Assembly: GCF_019634845.1 (NCBI RefSeq)
Contig: NZ_JAHCAQ010000014.1
Coordinates: forward strand, 1 to 64,000
From: Dokdonella sp.
Lineage (GTDB): Bacteria; Pseudomonadota; Gammaproteobacteria; Xanthomonadales; Rhodanobacteraceae
Direction: 5' to 3'
Length of the DNA: 64,000 bases
Part shown: positions 9,284 through 17,904 of the stretch, in pieces
Position numbering within the stretch: the stretch's first letter is position 1
How the letters are laid out: every line of letters begins with the position of its first letter
The notes under the pieces: generated by a model
Told to the model about the DNA's origin: nothing
What the model saw: the letters and a program-made list of their open reading frames with translations, nothing else
The model's database searches: none
Made by a program: the position numbers and the translations under genes

Positions 9284-11017
9284 ATGTCACAGCAACCACT
9301 GACCGATATCACCTTCGAGAGTTTCAATCTGCACCCCGACCTGCTGTCGGGTCTGCATGCCGCCGGATTCACGCGCTGCACGCCGATCCAGGCGTTGACC
9401 CTGCCGGTCGCGCTGGCCGGGCGCGATGTCGCCGGACAGGCACAGACCGGTACCGGCAAGACCGGCGCCTTCCTGGTCGCCGTGCTCGATCGCCTGCTCA
9501 AGCGGCCGGCGCGCAACGACCGCAAGCTGACCGACCCGCGCGCGCTCGTGATCGCGCCGACCCGCGAGCTGGCGATCCAGATCGACAAGGATTTCCACAA
9601 CATCGGCCGCGACACCGGCCTGCGCTCGGCCCTCATCTACGGCGGCGTCGACTACGACAAGCAGCGCGAGGCGCTCAAGGCCGGCTGCGATCTCATCATC
9701 GCCACGCCCGGACGCCTGATCGACTACCTCAAGCAGCACGTGTTCTCGTTCAATGGCATCGAGGCCGTCGTGCTCGATGAAGCCGATCGCATGTTCGACC
9801 TGGGCTTCATCAAGGACATCCGCTTCCTGTTCCGGCGCATGCCGCCGCGCGAGGAGCGCCAGAGCATGCTGTTCTCGGCCACGCTGTCGCATCGCGTGCT
9901 CGAGCTTGCCTACGACCACATGAACGAGCCCGACAAGCTCACGGTCGAGGCCGACCAGATCACGGCCGACCGGGTGCGCCAGCTGGTGTATTTCCCGGCC
10001 CGCGAGGAAAAGCTGCCGCTGCTCATCAACCTGCTGTCGCGGCTCGACACCCACCGCAGCATCGTGTTCGTCAACACCAAGGTCGCGGCCGAGAAGGTCA
10101 CGCGCGCGCTGGAACGGCAGGGCTTCGGCGTGGCCACGCTGTCGGGCGACGTGCCGCAGGCCAAGCGCGAACGCTTGCTGGCCAAGTTCAAGCGCGGCGA
10201 GATCGAAATCCTCGTCGCCACCGACGTGGCCGCGCGCGGCCTGCACATCCCCGATGTCAGCCACGTGTTCAACTACGACCTGCCGCAGGACGCCGAAGAC
10301 TACGTGCACCGCATCGGGCGCACCGCGCGGCTGGGCGCCGAGGGCGACGCGATCAGCTTCGCCTGCGACCTGTACGCCGTGTCGCTGCCCGACATCGAGG
10401 CTTACATCGAGCAGAAGGTGCCGACGGCGGCGATCACGCCCGACCTGCTGCAGGCGCCGCCGCCGCGCGAGCGCAAGCCGATGCCCAAGGCCGATGCCGA
10501 CGCCGAGGCCGAGGCGGCCGACGATGCGCGCAATACCGCCGGCCCGCCCAAGGCTGCCGCGGCTGCGCCGCGCTCGCGGCGTGCTCACGACGGGCCGCGC
10601 CCGTCCCGTGGCGCACGGACCGCGGGCGAAAGTCGCGGCCCACGCCGCGCCCACGACGCGCAAGGCGCGGCGGCTCGCGATGACAGCGGCACGCCAACCG
10701 TCGCTGCGGCCGCCGCGGCGCCCGCTGGCGCCGCCGCTGCGGTGCTGGCCGATGGCGAGGCTCCACGCAAGCGTCGCCGCCGCGGCGGTCGCGGCCGCAA
10801 CAAGCAGCGCAATGGCGAAACGGCGCCGACGACGGCCGCTGCCAACGGCAATGGCCAGGGGCGTGACACCCCCTCGCGCGAGGGCGAGGGCCGCAAGCCG
10901 CGCCGCGAGCACGCGCGCACGCAGCCGACCGAGATCGTGCCCCAGCATGTGGCGCCACCGAGCGCCGCCAAGCAGGGCTTCTTCCGCCGCATCGGCCGCT
11001 TCTTCGGGCTGCGCTGA
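9284..11017 (+). CDS. rhlB: DEAD-box RNA helicase RhlB
   Basis: The 577-aa ATP-dependent RNA helicase would act in mRNA decay. Motifs include the Q-motif region (FTRCTPIQ), P-loop AQTGTGKT (53-60), [19 protein letters not shown] (165-168), SAT and the motif VI segment [10 protein letters not shown]. The N-terminal [14 protein letters not shown] matches xanthomonad RhlB. After about residue 390 the protein becomes a long disordered tail rich in Ala, Arg and Gly, ending in [12 protein letters not shown]. Such tails commonly bind RNA or RNase E. The ATG at 9284 is preferred to one nine bases upstream on homology. It diverges from trxA. Confidence 0.95.
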   Translation: MSQQPLTDITFESFNLHPDLLSGLHAAGFTRCTPIQALTLPVALAGRDVAGQAQTGTGKTGAFLVAVLDRLLKRPARNDRKLTDPRALVIAPTRELAIQIDKDFHNIGRDTGLRSALIYGGVDYDKQREALKAGCDLIIATPGRLIDYLKQHVFSFNGIEAVVLDEADRMFDLGFIKDIRFLFRRMPPREERQSMLFSATLSHRVLELAYDHMNEPDKLTVEADQITADRVRQLVYFPAREEKLPLLINLLSRLDTHRSIVFVNTKVAAEKVTRALERQGFGVATLSGDVPQAKRERLLAKFKRGEIEILVATDVAARGLHIPDVSHVFNYDLPQDAEDYVHRIGRTARLGAEGDAISFACDLYAVSLPDIEAYIEQKVPTAAITPDLLQAPPPRERKPMPKADADAEAEAADDARNTAGPPKAAAAAPRSRRAHDGPRPSRGARTAGESRGPRRAHDAQGAAARDDSGTPTVAAAAAAPAGAAAAVLADGEAPRKRRRRGGRGRNKQRNGETAPTTAAANGNGQGRDTPSREGEGRKPRREHARTQPTEIVPQHVAPPSAAKQGFFRRIGRFFGLR

Positions 11018-11068
11018 GTACAGCCGCGCGGTCGAGGGACTGCCGCGGCCAGCGCGGCGTGGCTGCGC

Positions 11069-13546
11069 TCAGGAGTCGGCCAGCGCCTTACGCAGACCCG
11101 CCATGAGCCGGATGTAGGCCTGGCCGCTGGCGCCGGTCGTCGCAAACAGCCGCTCGGCTTCGGCCAGTTCGGCCCGCGCCGCGTCCCGGTCGCCGTGCGC
11201 GAGTTGCACCTGGGCGCGCGCACGGTGCGTACTGGCGAGCAAATTGCGATTGCTGGCGTAGTCGGCGCGCGCGATGTCATGTGCGGCATCCGCCAGGCGG
11301 CCGCCGGCCACTGCGTCACCGCGCAGTGCGTGCAGTTCGGCCAGTGACACCATCACCGTCACCGTCAGCGGACTGCGCGGCCCGGTCTGCGCCAGTGCGA
11401 TGCGCTGCGCTTCCTGCAAAGCTGCCAGGGCCTCGTCGCGTTGCCCCAGCCGCGTCTGCACGACGCCGAGGTTGTTGAGTGCGGCGGCGAGCTTGGGACT
11501 GTCGCCGTACAGCGCACGAGTCGTGGCGACGATGTTTGCATAGTCGGCGGCACAGCTCGCGTGATGGCCAAGCATGACCGCGGCATTGCAGCGACTGTTG
11601 AGCGCGGCCAAGGCGCCGTCCGAGTCGGCGCGCCCCAGCGCCACGAACACCGCATGGCTGTCGGCCGCGCGCGCCTGCGCCTCCTCGTATTGCCCATCCT
11701 GCAACAACGCGATCGCCAGTGCGTTGAGCAGGTTGCCCGATTCGAAATCGGGCCGCGCCAGCAAGCGGGCGCGCTCGGCGACTGCGTCACGCAGGGTCGC
11801 AATGGCCTGGTCGGCGCGGCCCTCGGCGCGCTCGATCTTGGCCTGGGTCGATGCGCTTTCATTGCGCAGCAGGGCGACATCGCCGGGGCGGTCGCGCCAC
11901 CAGTCCTGCGCCTGTTGGAGCAGCTCGCGCGCGCGCGTCGCGTGGCCACGGCTGATCTCGATCTGGGCGAGGTTGTAGCGCGCGTTGGCCAGCACCTCAG
12001 GGTTGTCCTCGATGCCGGGCCATTGCAGCAGCTGCTCGAGCAGGGCGCCGGCGCCATCGAGGTCGGCCACCTGCAGGAACAGATCGCTCAGCATGAGCGC
12101 AGCGCTTTGTCCCGTCCGTGGCTGGTCGCGGAACTCATCGTGCAGGCGCCGCGCACCGCTGCGGAACACCTCGCGCACGTCGATGTGACTGCTGTCCTGC
12201 TGCGTGCCCGCAGTGCCGAGCATGAGCATCAGGTAGTCGCGGACGGCATCGGCGCGCCGCGCCGCCGCCAGCGCATCGTTGCGCTGGATGCGCGCCTCGC
12301 GCATCTGCCAGACCGTGGTGGTCAGGCCAATCGCGGCCACCGTCAGTGCGAGCGCGCCCAGCGCCACCACGAGCCGATGGCGGCCGATGAACTTGCGCAG
12401 GCGGTAGCCAACGCCGTTGCCCGAAACATGCACCGGCTCGCCGGTCAGCCAGCGACCGAGATCGGCGGCGAAGGCTTCGACCGAGGTGTAGCGGCGCGCG
12501 GGCTCCTTCGCCAACGCCTTGTCGAGGATGCGCGAAAGATCGCCGCGCACGGTCGAGCGGAAGGCGGCGATGCTGCTGCGACGCGCGGCGAGCCGGGTGC
12601 CGGCGTCGGGTCGACCGGCCTCGCTGCGCGCGATGGCCTGGGTTGGCGCGTCGGGCAGCGTTTCGAGCACCGTGCGCTGGGCCGCAACGAGATCGCCGCG
12701 ATCGACCACGTACGGCAGTGCGCCGGTAACCAGTTCGTAGAGGATCACGCCCAGTGAATAGACGTCGGTGCCGGCGCCGGCGGTCTCGCCGAGGAACTGC
12801 TCGGGCGCGGCGTATTCGGGGGTCAGCGCGTGACCGACACCGAGCGTGGCCAGCGTCGCCGGTGCGTCGTCGCCGCCGTCGAGCAGGCGCGCAATGCCGA
12901 AGTCGAGCAGGCGCACCGTGCCGTCGCCGCCGACCAGCACGTTGGCAGGCTTGAGGTCGCGGTGCACGACCAGCTGCGCATGGGCGTACTGCACCGTGGC
13001 GCAGACATCGAGGAACAGACGCACGCGATCGCGGACCGACAGGCGCTGCGCGTCGCACCAGCGCGTGATCGTGTCGCCCTCGACGTATTCCAGCGCAAAC
13101 CACGGCCGCCCGTCCGCGGCGACCCCGCCGTCGATGAAGCGGGCGAGATTGGGGTGATTCAGCCGCGCCAGGATGCGCCGCTCGCGCAGGAAGCGCGCCT
13201 GCACGTCATCGAAATCGAAGCCGCGGCGGATGAGCTTGAGCGCGACTTGTTGCGCGAAGTCGGCGCCCTCGCGCACGCCCCGGTAGACCACGCCCATGCC
13301 GCCTTTGCCGATGCGTTCGACGATGCGGAACGGGCCGAGGCGTTCACCGAGCAACGGGTCGACGGTCGCCGGCGTCGCCGACGCCACCTCGTGCCCGAGG
13401 TCGATCTGCCGCAACAACTCGGCCACCCGCTCCGCGAGTGGCGCGTCGCCACCGCAGTGCTGCCGCAGCCACCCCCCTCGCTGTGCGGGATTCACGTCGA
13501 GCGCGTCACGCGCGAGGGTGAGGGCAAGGCGTTCGCGTGGGTCCAT
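11069..13546 (-). CDS. membrane Ser/Thr protein kinase with C-terminal TPR region (paralogue 1)
   Basis: The product is about 825 aa. A short N-terminal module (RDALDVNPAQRGGWLRQHCGGD) precedes a Hanks-type kinase domain with GKGGMG (about 80-86), the VALK lysine, HRDLKPAN, DFG and APE. A single membrane helix follows at about residue 395 (VVALGALALTVAAIGL), then a periplasmic region of helical TPR-like repeats. The kinase is therefore cytosolic and the sensor-like part outside. The ATG at 13546 is preferred to one six bases upstream because GAGG sits six bases before it. The gene starts 30 bp after a sigma-factor gene and is probably cotranscribed with it. Confidence 0.93.
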   Translation of the reverse strand: MDPRERLALTLARDALDVNPAQRGGWLRQHCGGDAPLAERVAELLRQIDLGHEVASATPATVDPLLGERLGPFRIVERIGKGGMGVVYRGVREGADFAQQVALKLIRRGFDFDDVQARFLRERRILARLNHPNLARFIDGGVAADGRPWFALEYVEGDTITRWCDAQRLSVRDRVRLFLDVCATVQYAHAQLVVHRDLKPANVLVGGDGTVRLLDFGIARLLDGGDDAPATLATLGVGHALTPEYAAPEQFLGETAGAGTDVYSLGVILYELVTGALPYVVDRGDLVAAQRTVLETLPDAPTQAIARSEAGRPDAGTRLAARRSSIAAFRSTVRGDLSRILDKALAKEPARRYTSVEAFAADLGRWLTGEPVHVSGNGVGYRLRKFIGRHRLVVALGALALTVAAIGLTTTVWQMREARIQRNDALAAARRADAVRDYLMLMLGTAGTQQDSSHIDVREVFRSGARRLHDEFRDQPRTGQSAALMLSDLFLQVADLDGAGALLEQLLQWPGIEDNPEVLANARYNLAQIEISRGHATRARELLQQAQDWWRDRPGDVALLRNESASTQAKIERAEGRADQAIATLRDAVAERARLLARPDFESGNLLNALAIALLQDGQYEEAQARAADSHAVFVALGRADSDGALAALNSRCNAAVMLGHHASCAADYANIVATTRALYGDSPKLAAALNNLGVVQTRLGQRDEALAALQEAQRIALAQTGPRSPLTVTVMVSLAELHALRGDAVAGGRLADAAHDIARADYASNRNLLASTHRARAQVQLAHGDRDAARAELAEAERLFATTGASGQAYIRLMAGLRKALADS

Positions 13547-13576
13547 CGTCATCCTCGCGATTGCTCGACGGCCGCG

Positions 13577-14152
13577 TCAGGCGCGGCCGGTCATGTGCTG
13601 GCGCAACCAGGTGTGCGCGGTGAGCCAGTCGCGCTGCGCGGTGCGCTCGCTGGTGCCGAGCGCGGTGGCGATCTGGGCGAATTCGAGGCCGACGAAATAA
13701 CGCAGCTGCACGACCTGTGCCATGCGCTCGTGCGCTTCGTGCAGGTCGTTGAGGGCCTGATCGAGCACGATGAGATCGGTGCCGTCGGGGATCGGCAGGT
13801 CGAGCGCGTCGGCAAAATCGTCGCGGTGCCATTGCCCGCCGCGCTTGTCGGCCGTGGCGGCGCGAGCGCGGCTAACGAGGATCTGGCGCATCATGCGCGC
13901 CGCGGTGTTGAGCAGGTGCCCGGCGTTTTCGAATGCGGCCGGTTCGCGGCCGAGCAGGCGCAGCAGCACTTCGTGCACGAGCGCGGTGGTCTGCAGCGTC
14001 GCGTGGCCGGGCGTGATGTCGAGCACGCGGCTCGCGATGCGGCGCAGGTCGGCGTAGACCAGCGGCAGCAGGCGCTCCAAGGCGGCCGCGTCGCCGGCAT
14101 GCCAGCGACGCAGCAGATCGTCGATTTGGGCGTTGCCCGCAGTCTCCCCCAT
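13577..14152 (-). CDS. ECF-like RNA polymerase sigma factor (kinase-associated type)
   Basis: The 191-aa product has a sigma-2 region (LLPLVYADLRRIASRVL ... VHEVLLRLLG) and a sigma-4 helix-turn-helix (LEFAQIATALGTSERTAQRDW). It resembles the TIGR02999-type ECF family seen with Ser/Thr kinases. Where ordinary ECF factors have an acidic DAED-like motif, this protein has LQTTALVHE, with Thr55 and Thr56. The gene is directly upstream of a Ser/Thr kinase gene and no anti-sigma gene is nearby. The ATG at 14152 is chosen because the paralogue near 21241 begins the same way. No clear Shine-Dalgarno sequence precedes it. Confidence 0.88.
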   Translation of the reverse strand: MGETAGNAQIDDLLRRWHAGDAAALERLLPLVYADLRRIASRVLDITPGHATLQTTALVHEVLLRLLGREPAAFENAGHLLNTAARMMRQILVSRARAATADKRGGQWHRDDFADALDLPIPDGTDLIVLDQALNDLHEAHERMAQVVQLRYFVGLEFAQIATALGTSERTAQRDWLTAHTWLRQHMTGRA

Positions 14153-14159
14153 GAGCGGA

Positions 14160-14167
14160 AAGGTAAC
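14160..14167 (-). promoter_or_regulatory. GTTACCTT octamer upstream of sigma gene 1
   Basis: On the minus strand GTTACCTT lies eight bases before the proposed ATG of the first sigma factor. The identical octamer occurs at nearly the same distance before the second sigma factor (21248-21255), and the following bases are also similar. It occupies the ribosome-binding position but does not resemble a Shine-Dalgarno sequence. It may be a promoter element, a regulatory site or a duplication relic. Confidence 0.35.
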
Positions 14168-14255
14168 CGCTCGATCCATGACAGGCAATGCCGCGCCGTG
14201 CGCGGCGGGGACGCCAACCGCCGGCGCCACTGCGTGCCGGCGGGTGCCCGGCACC

Positions 14256-14636
14256 TCAGTCGGACCCGTTGCGGAAGATCGGGTCCGACAGCATGCGCCG
14301 GCAGGCGAGCGTGAAGCTGCCCTGTGCGTTCACGCTGCAGCCACGCACCCGCAGCGTGCGCGTGGCGGTGGCGGCGCTGGTGAAGTCCAGCCGCGATGCC
14401 CGCCCGCAGTCGTCGTTGCTGGCGACACCGACCACTTCGAGCACCCTGTCGACGTTCGCCGTGCCGCCATCCGCAGCACGCAGTGACAGCTCGCAGGCGT
14501 CGCCGGCCACGACTGGCAGGCTGAACTCCCAAGTGCCGCTGGGACCGAGGCAACCGGTGCTCCACGTCTGCCGGTTCGTCGTCGGGGTCAGCGCCACCAC
14601 GTCGTTGCGGATCGTGACGGTGCGCGTGGGGGCGAA
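14256..14636 (-). pseudogene. 5'-truncated secreted-protein gene ending in an IFRNGSD motif
   Basis: The frame is open from the edge of an IS30 remnant (about 14636) to the stop at 14256. It encodes about 126 residues starting EFAPTRTVTIRNDVVALTPT and ending SDPIFRNGSD. A GTG at 14600 would give 114 aa, but there is no signal peptide. The sequence, with several Cys residues and beta-rich segments (WEFSLPVVAGDACELSL), looks like the C-terminal part of a larger exported protein. The C-terminal motif parallels TIFKNGFD at the end of the 603-aa secreted protein nearby. I infer that the 5' part was lost through insertion of the IS30-type element. Confidence 0.65.
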
Positions 14637-14790
14637 TTCAACTGCGAAAGGGCAACGCGGTTGAAGGAAGCCTCGAACACGGCCTCAGGCGTTCGATAGC
14701 CTGACCGCTTTCGAGGTCGATTGTTGAGTCGATCTTCGATGCGCTGCAGCTCGCTGCCGTGACCCGCGGAGGTTCGCTTCGCGAAACCGA
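14637..14790 (-). mobile_element. IS30-family transposase remnant (C-terminal end)
   Basis: The minus strand encodes ELQRIEDRLNNRPRKRSGYR followed by TPEAVF and FNRVAL, the characteristic end of IS30-family transposases. The frame then reads through because of an apparent one-base insertion: CTTTCGCAGTTGA would be CTT CGC AGT TGA, a normal end, without the extra T. No N-terminal transposase part or second terminus is recognisable up to 15041. The element is therefore a decayed fragment. Its end abuts the truncated secreted-protein gene. Confidence 0.72.
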
Positions 14791-15041
14791 TCGCCTCACG
14801 GAAAGCGAGCGATTGGCCGCATGAAATAGGCGACAACCCGCTTGACACGCACCGCCACGCGTCGCTTTGGTGTTGTCGGCCGACCATGCGGGCGCGGCGA
14901 CCGATCCGCATGCGGATGCGATGATGCTTGCGGCTGGAAGGTGGCGATGAGGTTGTCTCGCCGCAACGGGACGGAACGGGCCTCGATCCTCATCACGGGT
15001 TTTGCTGCCGCGACCCGGCATGCGGCGGCGCGGCGCGCTCC
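14791..15041. other. gap between IS30 remnant and kinase 2, nothing recognised
   Basis: Short open frames here do not resemble known proteins. The stretch may hold further decayed IS30 sequence (for example LAFREAIGFAKR on the minus strand near 14800), but I cannot support this. No hairpin, repeat or RNA gene was noticed. Confidence 0.4.
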
Positions 15042-17630
15042 TCAATGCCCGGCTTGCGCCATGGCCGCGCGGACGCGCTCCAATGCCGGCTGGTAGAAGT
15101 CGTTGCGGTCTTTTCCCGTCGGCGGCGATTGCGCGAGGTGCTGCGCGAGCGGCGCAATGACGCTTTGCGCATCGGCGCTGCGGCCACGTCGCACGAGGCA
15201 AGTGGCTGCCGCGACGCGCGTGCGCACCGTGCGCGGATTGAGCGCATCCGGCAGTTCGGCGACTTGCGCGAGCAGGTCGGTGGCGGCGCTGGCGTCGCCA
15301 TTGTCGCAGCGCAGTGCCGCTCCGAACACCGCGCGGCGGCGCTCGAAATCGACGCGGTTGGTGCCGTCGGCGTTCGCTGCGGCGATGCGCGCCTCCGCGG
15401 CAGCGCGGGCGAGGTCGCCGGCGTGGAACGCGATGTCGGCCGAATGGCTCAGCGTCAGCGCGACGAACGGGTGCGTCTCGCCGAGCGCGGCCGTCATCGC
15501 CGCGGTCGCCTCATCCTGCCAGCGCCGTGCGTCGGCGAGGTGGTTCCAGCGGTAGTAGAGGAAGGCAAGGTCGGAGAGCTTGAACGAGGTCTCGCGGTTG
15601 TTCGCACCATAGATCTGCCGCATGTGTTCGATGCCTTCGAGCATCATCGGCTCGGCCTGCTCGAACTTGCCGGCGAGCATCAGCGTCTGCGCGAGGTTGC
15701 CGTGGCTGTTCCAATACTCGCCCGATCCGCCCAGGCCGTGCGCGTCGAGGAACGCCAGCGCTTGCCGCAGCAGGCGTTCGGCGCCATCGAAATCGCGCTT
15801 GGGATAGCCACGCGGGATCGAGGCCATGTCGAGCAGGTTCGCATACAGCTCGGGCTTGGCTTCGCGGATCGGTTCGAGCAGCGCGACGGCGCGGTCGATG
15901 AAGCGCTCGCTCTCCTCCCAGCGCGCGAGATGGTTGTTGGCGATGGATTGCGCCGTCAGCAGCATCGCCAGCACGGTCGGGTCGTCGACCTCGTGTGCAT
16001 CGGCGAGCTGCTGCGCGGAATCCAGTTCGACCAGCGCGGGCTCGTATTCGCCCTTGAGCACGAGGATTTCGCCGGCCAGCGCGCCGGCGCGCACGCGTGC
16101 CGTCCAGCCGTGGGCGTCGCTCGCCCGCGAGGTGGCGACTTCGCGCGCGATGGCCAGACCTTCGTCGTAGCGGTCGAGGCTTTTCAGGCTGCCGGCGATC
16201 GTCACGCGCAGGTCGTCGCGTGCGCTGGCATCGAGCGTGGTGTCATCGCGCAGCGTGGCGACCGAGCCGTTGAGGAAATCGCCGAGCTTGAGATCGGCGC
16301 CGGCGCCGAACTGCGGATTCGGGCTGGACAGAAGTTTTTCGAGAAAGCGCAGCGAAGCCTCGGCGCGGTTGCGCTCGGTCGTCGTGCGCGCCAGTCCGTC
16401 GTTCAAGGTTTTGACGTGGTAGACCCCGAACGCACCCAGCGTCGCCAGCACGGCGGCGGCCGCGGCGGCGGTGACGCGATGGCGGCGCAGGAACTTGCCG
16501 AGGCGATAGCCCAGGCCATTACCGGACACGCGCACCGGCGCGCCGGCGAGCCAGCGGCGCAGGTCGTCGGCGAAGGACTGCACGGTGTCGTATCGGCGGC
16601 CCGGCGTGTCGGCGAGCGCCTTGTCGACGATGCGTGCGAGGTCACCGCGCACGTCGCCACGGAACGCACGCAGTGAAGTCGAGCGTGCGGCCAGGCGCTT
16701 GGCGGTCATCGCCGGATCGCGCGCGATCGCCTGCGCGAGCGGCAAGTGCGCGGTGTCCGTGGCGAGGTTGCCGGCGAGGCGATCGATCTCGCGCGGCAAG
16801 GCATCCGCCAACAACTGGTAGAGCGTCACGCCAAGCGCGTAGACGTCGGCGGCGACGCCGGGGCGTTCGCCGGCCAGCACTTCGGGCGCGGCGTATTCCG
16901 GCGTGAGCGCACGGCGACCGGCGATCGTCGTCGCCTCGCGCGGCTCGTCCTCGGCAAGCAAACCGGCGAGGCCGAAGTCGAGCAGGCGCACACGGCCGTC
17001 GCCATCGACGAGGATGTTGGCGGGCTTGAGGTCGCGGTGCACGACGAGCTGGGCATGTGCGTACTGCACGGCCGCGCAGACGTCGAGGAAAAGCGTCACG
17101 CGCGCACGCAGGTCGAGTGCGTGCGCGTCGCACCAGCGCGCGATCGGCTCGCCGCGCACGAACTCAAGCGCGAACCACGGTCGGCCGTCGGGCGCGACGC
17201 CGCCGTCGATGAAGCGTGCGAGATTGGGATGGTCGAGTCGGGCGAGGATGCGACGCTCGCGCAGGAAGCGCGTGCGGATGTCGTCGAAATCGAAGCCGCG
17301 GCGGATCAGCTTGAGCGCCACGTCCTGCGAAAAGTCCGCGCCTTCGCGCGTGCCGCGATAGACCACGCCCATGCCGCCGCGGCCGATGCGTTCGGCGACG
17401 CGGAACGCGCCGAGCGTCGTGCCGGGCAGCGCGTCGATGTCGTCGTCGTCGCGCGCGCTGGAGGCTTCAATCGCGCCGCGCTCGGCGATGCCGCGCAGTA
17501 GCCCGGCGACGCGCTCGCGCAGGGTCGTGTCCGCGCCGCAACGCTGCGAGACGAAATCCTCGCGCTCCTGCGGCGCGGTATCGAGCGCGTCGCGCGCGAT
17601 GCGCAGCGCCTTGAGATCGTGTTCGTTCAT
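15042..17630 (-). CDS. membrane Ser/Thr protein kinase with C-terminal TPR region (paralogue 2)
   Basis: The 862-aa product has the same plan as its two neighbours. A short N-terminal module (RDALDTAPQEREDFVSQRCG) precedes a Hanks kinase domain with GRGGMG (about 83-88), Lys107, His198-Arg199-Asp200, DFG (218-220) and an APE motif. One membrane helix follows (VTAAAAAVLATLGAFGVYHV), then a helical-repeat sensor-like region. The ATG at 17630 is chosen over one 45 bases upstream because it aligns with the N termini of the paralogues. Unlike kinases 1 and 3 it has no sigma gene immediately upstream, so it is an orphan within the cluster. Confidence 0.92.
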   Translation of the reverse strand: MNEHDLKALRIARDALDTAPQEREDFVSQRCGADTTLRERVAGLLRGIAERGAIEASSARDDDDIDALPGTTLGAFRVAERIGRGGMGVVYRGTREGADFSQDVALKLIRRGFDFDDIRTRFLRERRILARLDHPNLARFIDGGVAPDGRPWFALEFVRGEPIARWCDAHALDLRARVTLFLDVCAAVQYAHAQLVVHRDLKPANILVDGDGRVRLLDFGLAGLLAEDEPREATTIAGRRALTPEYAAPEVLAGERPGVAADVYALGVTLYQLLADALPREIDRLAGNLATDTAHLPLAQAIARDPAMTAKRLAARSTSLRAFRGDVRGDLARIVDKALADTPGRRYDTVQSFADDLRRWLAGAPVRVSGNGLGYRLGKFLRRHRVTAAAAAAVLATLGAFGVYHVKTLNDGLARTTTERNRAEASLRFLEKLLSSPNPQFGAGADLKLGDFLNGSVATLRDDTTLDASARDDLRVTIAGSLKSLDRYDEGLAIAREVATSRASDAHGWTARVRAGALAGEILVLKGEYEPALVELDSAQQLADAHEVDDPTVLAMLLTAQSIANNHLARWEESERFIDRAVALLEPIREAKPELYANLLDMASIPRGYPKRDFDGAERLLRQALAFLDAHGLGGSGEYWNSHGNLAQTLMLAGKFEQAEPMMLEGIEHMRQIYGANNRETSFKLSDLAFLYYRWNHLADARRWQDEATAAMTAALGETHPFVALTLSHSADIAFHAGDLARAAAEARIAAANADGTNRVDFERRRAVFGAALRCDNGDASAATDLLAQVAELPDALNPRTVRTRVAAATCLVRRGRSADAQSVIAPLAQHLAQSPPTGKDRNDFYQPALERVRAAMAQAGH

Positions 17631-17904
17631 CGACTTCCCCGGTGGCGGCGCTTCGGGCGCGCTGGGCGCCACCACGCTGCGACGGTTGTGCGGATGCGGC
17701 TCCGCTTGTCCGACGTTACGTGAAATCCGTCGGCCAGCGGACAGGGCCGCGCGAGGCGCCCGGCGCGGTCTTCCGGCACTCCCGCAAAGCCCGTTTCCCG
17801 CAGGGCTGCCGGGGGGGCGCGACCGGATCGGCCGGAAAATTCATGCGCATGGCACGCAGGCCGGTCGCGCTGCGCGCGCCCGGCCTGCGGCAGCCGAACG
17901 TCGG
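17631..17904. other. intergenic stretch between kinases 2 and 3
   Basis: This 274-bp gap holds no recognisable gene and no sigma-factor relic that I can see. It presumably carries the promoter of kinase 2. No confident -35/-10 pair or strong hairpin was found. Confidence 0.5.
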
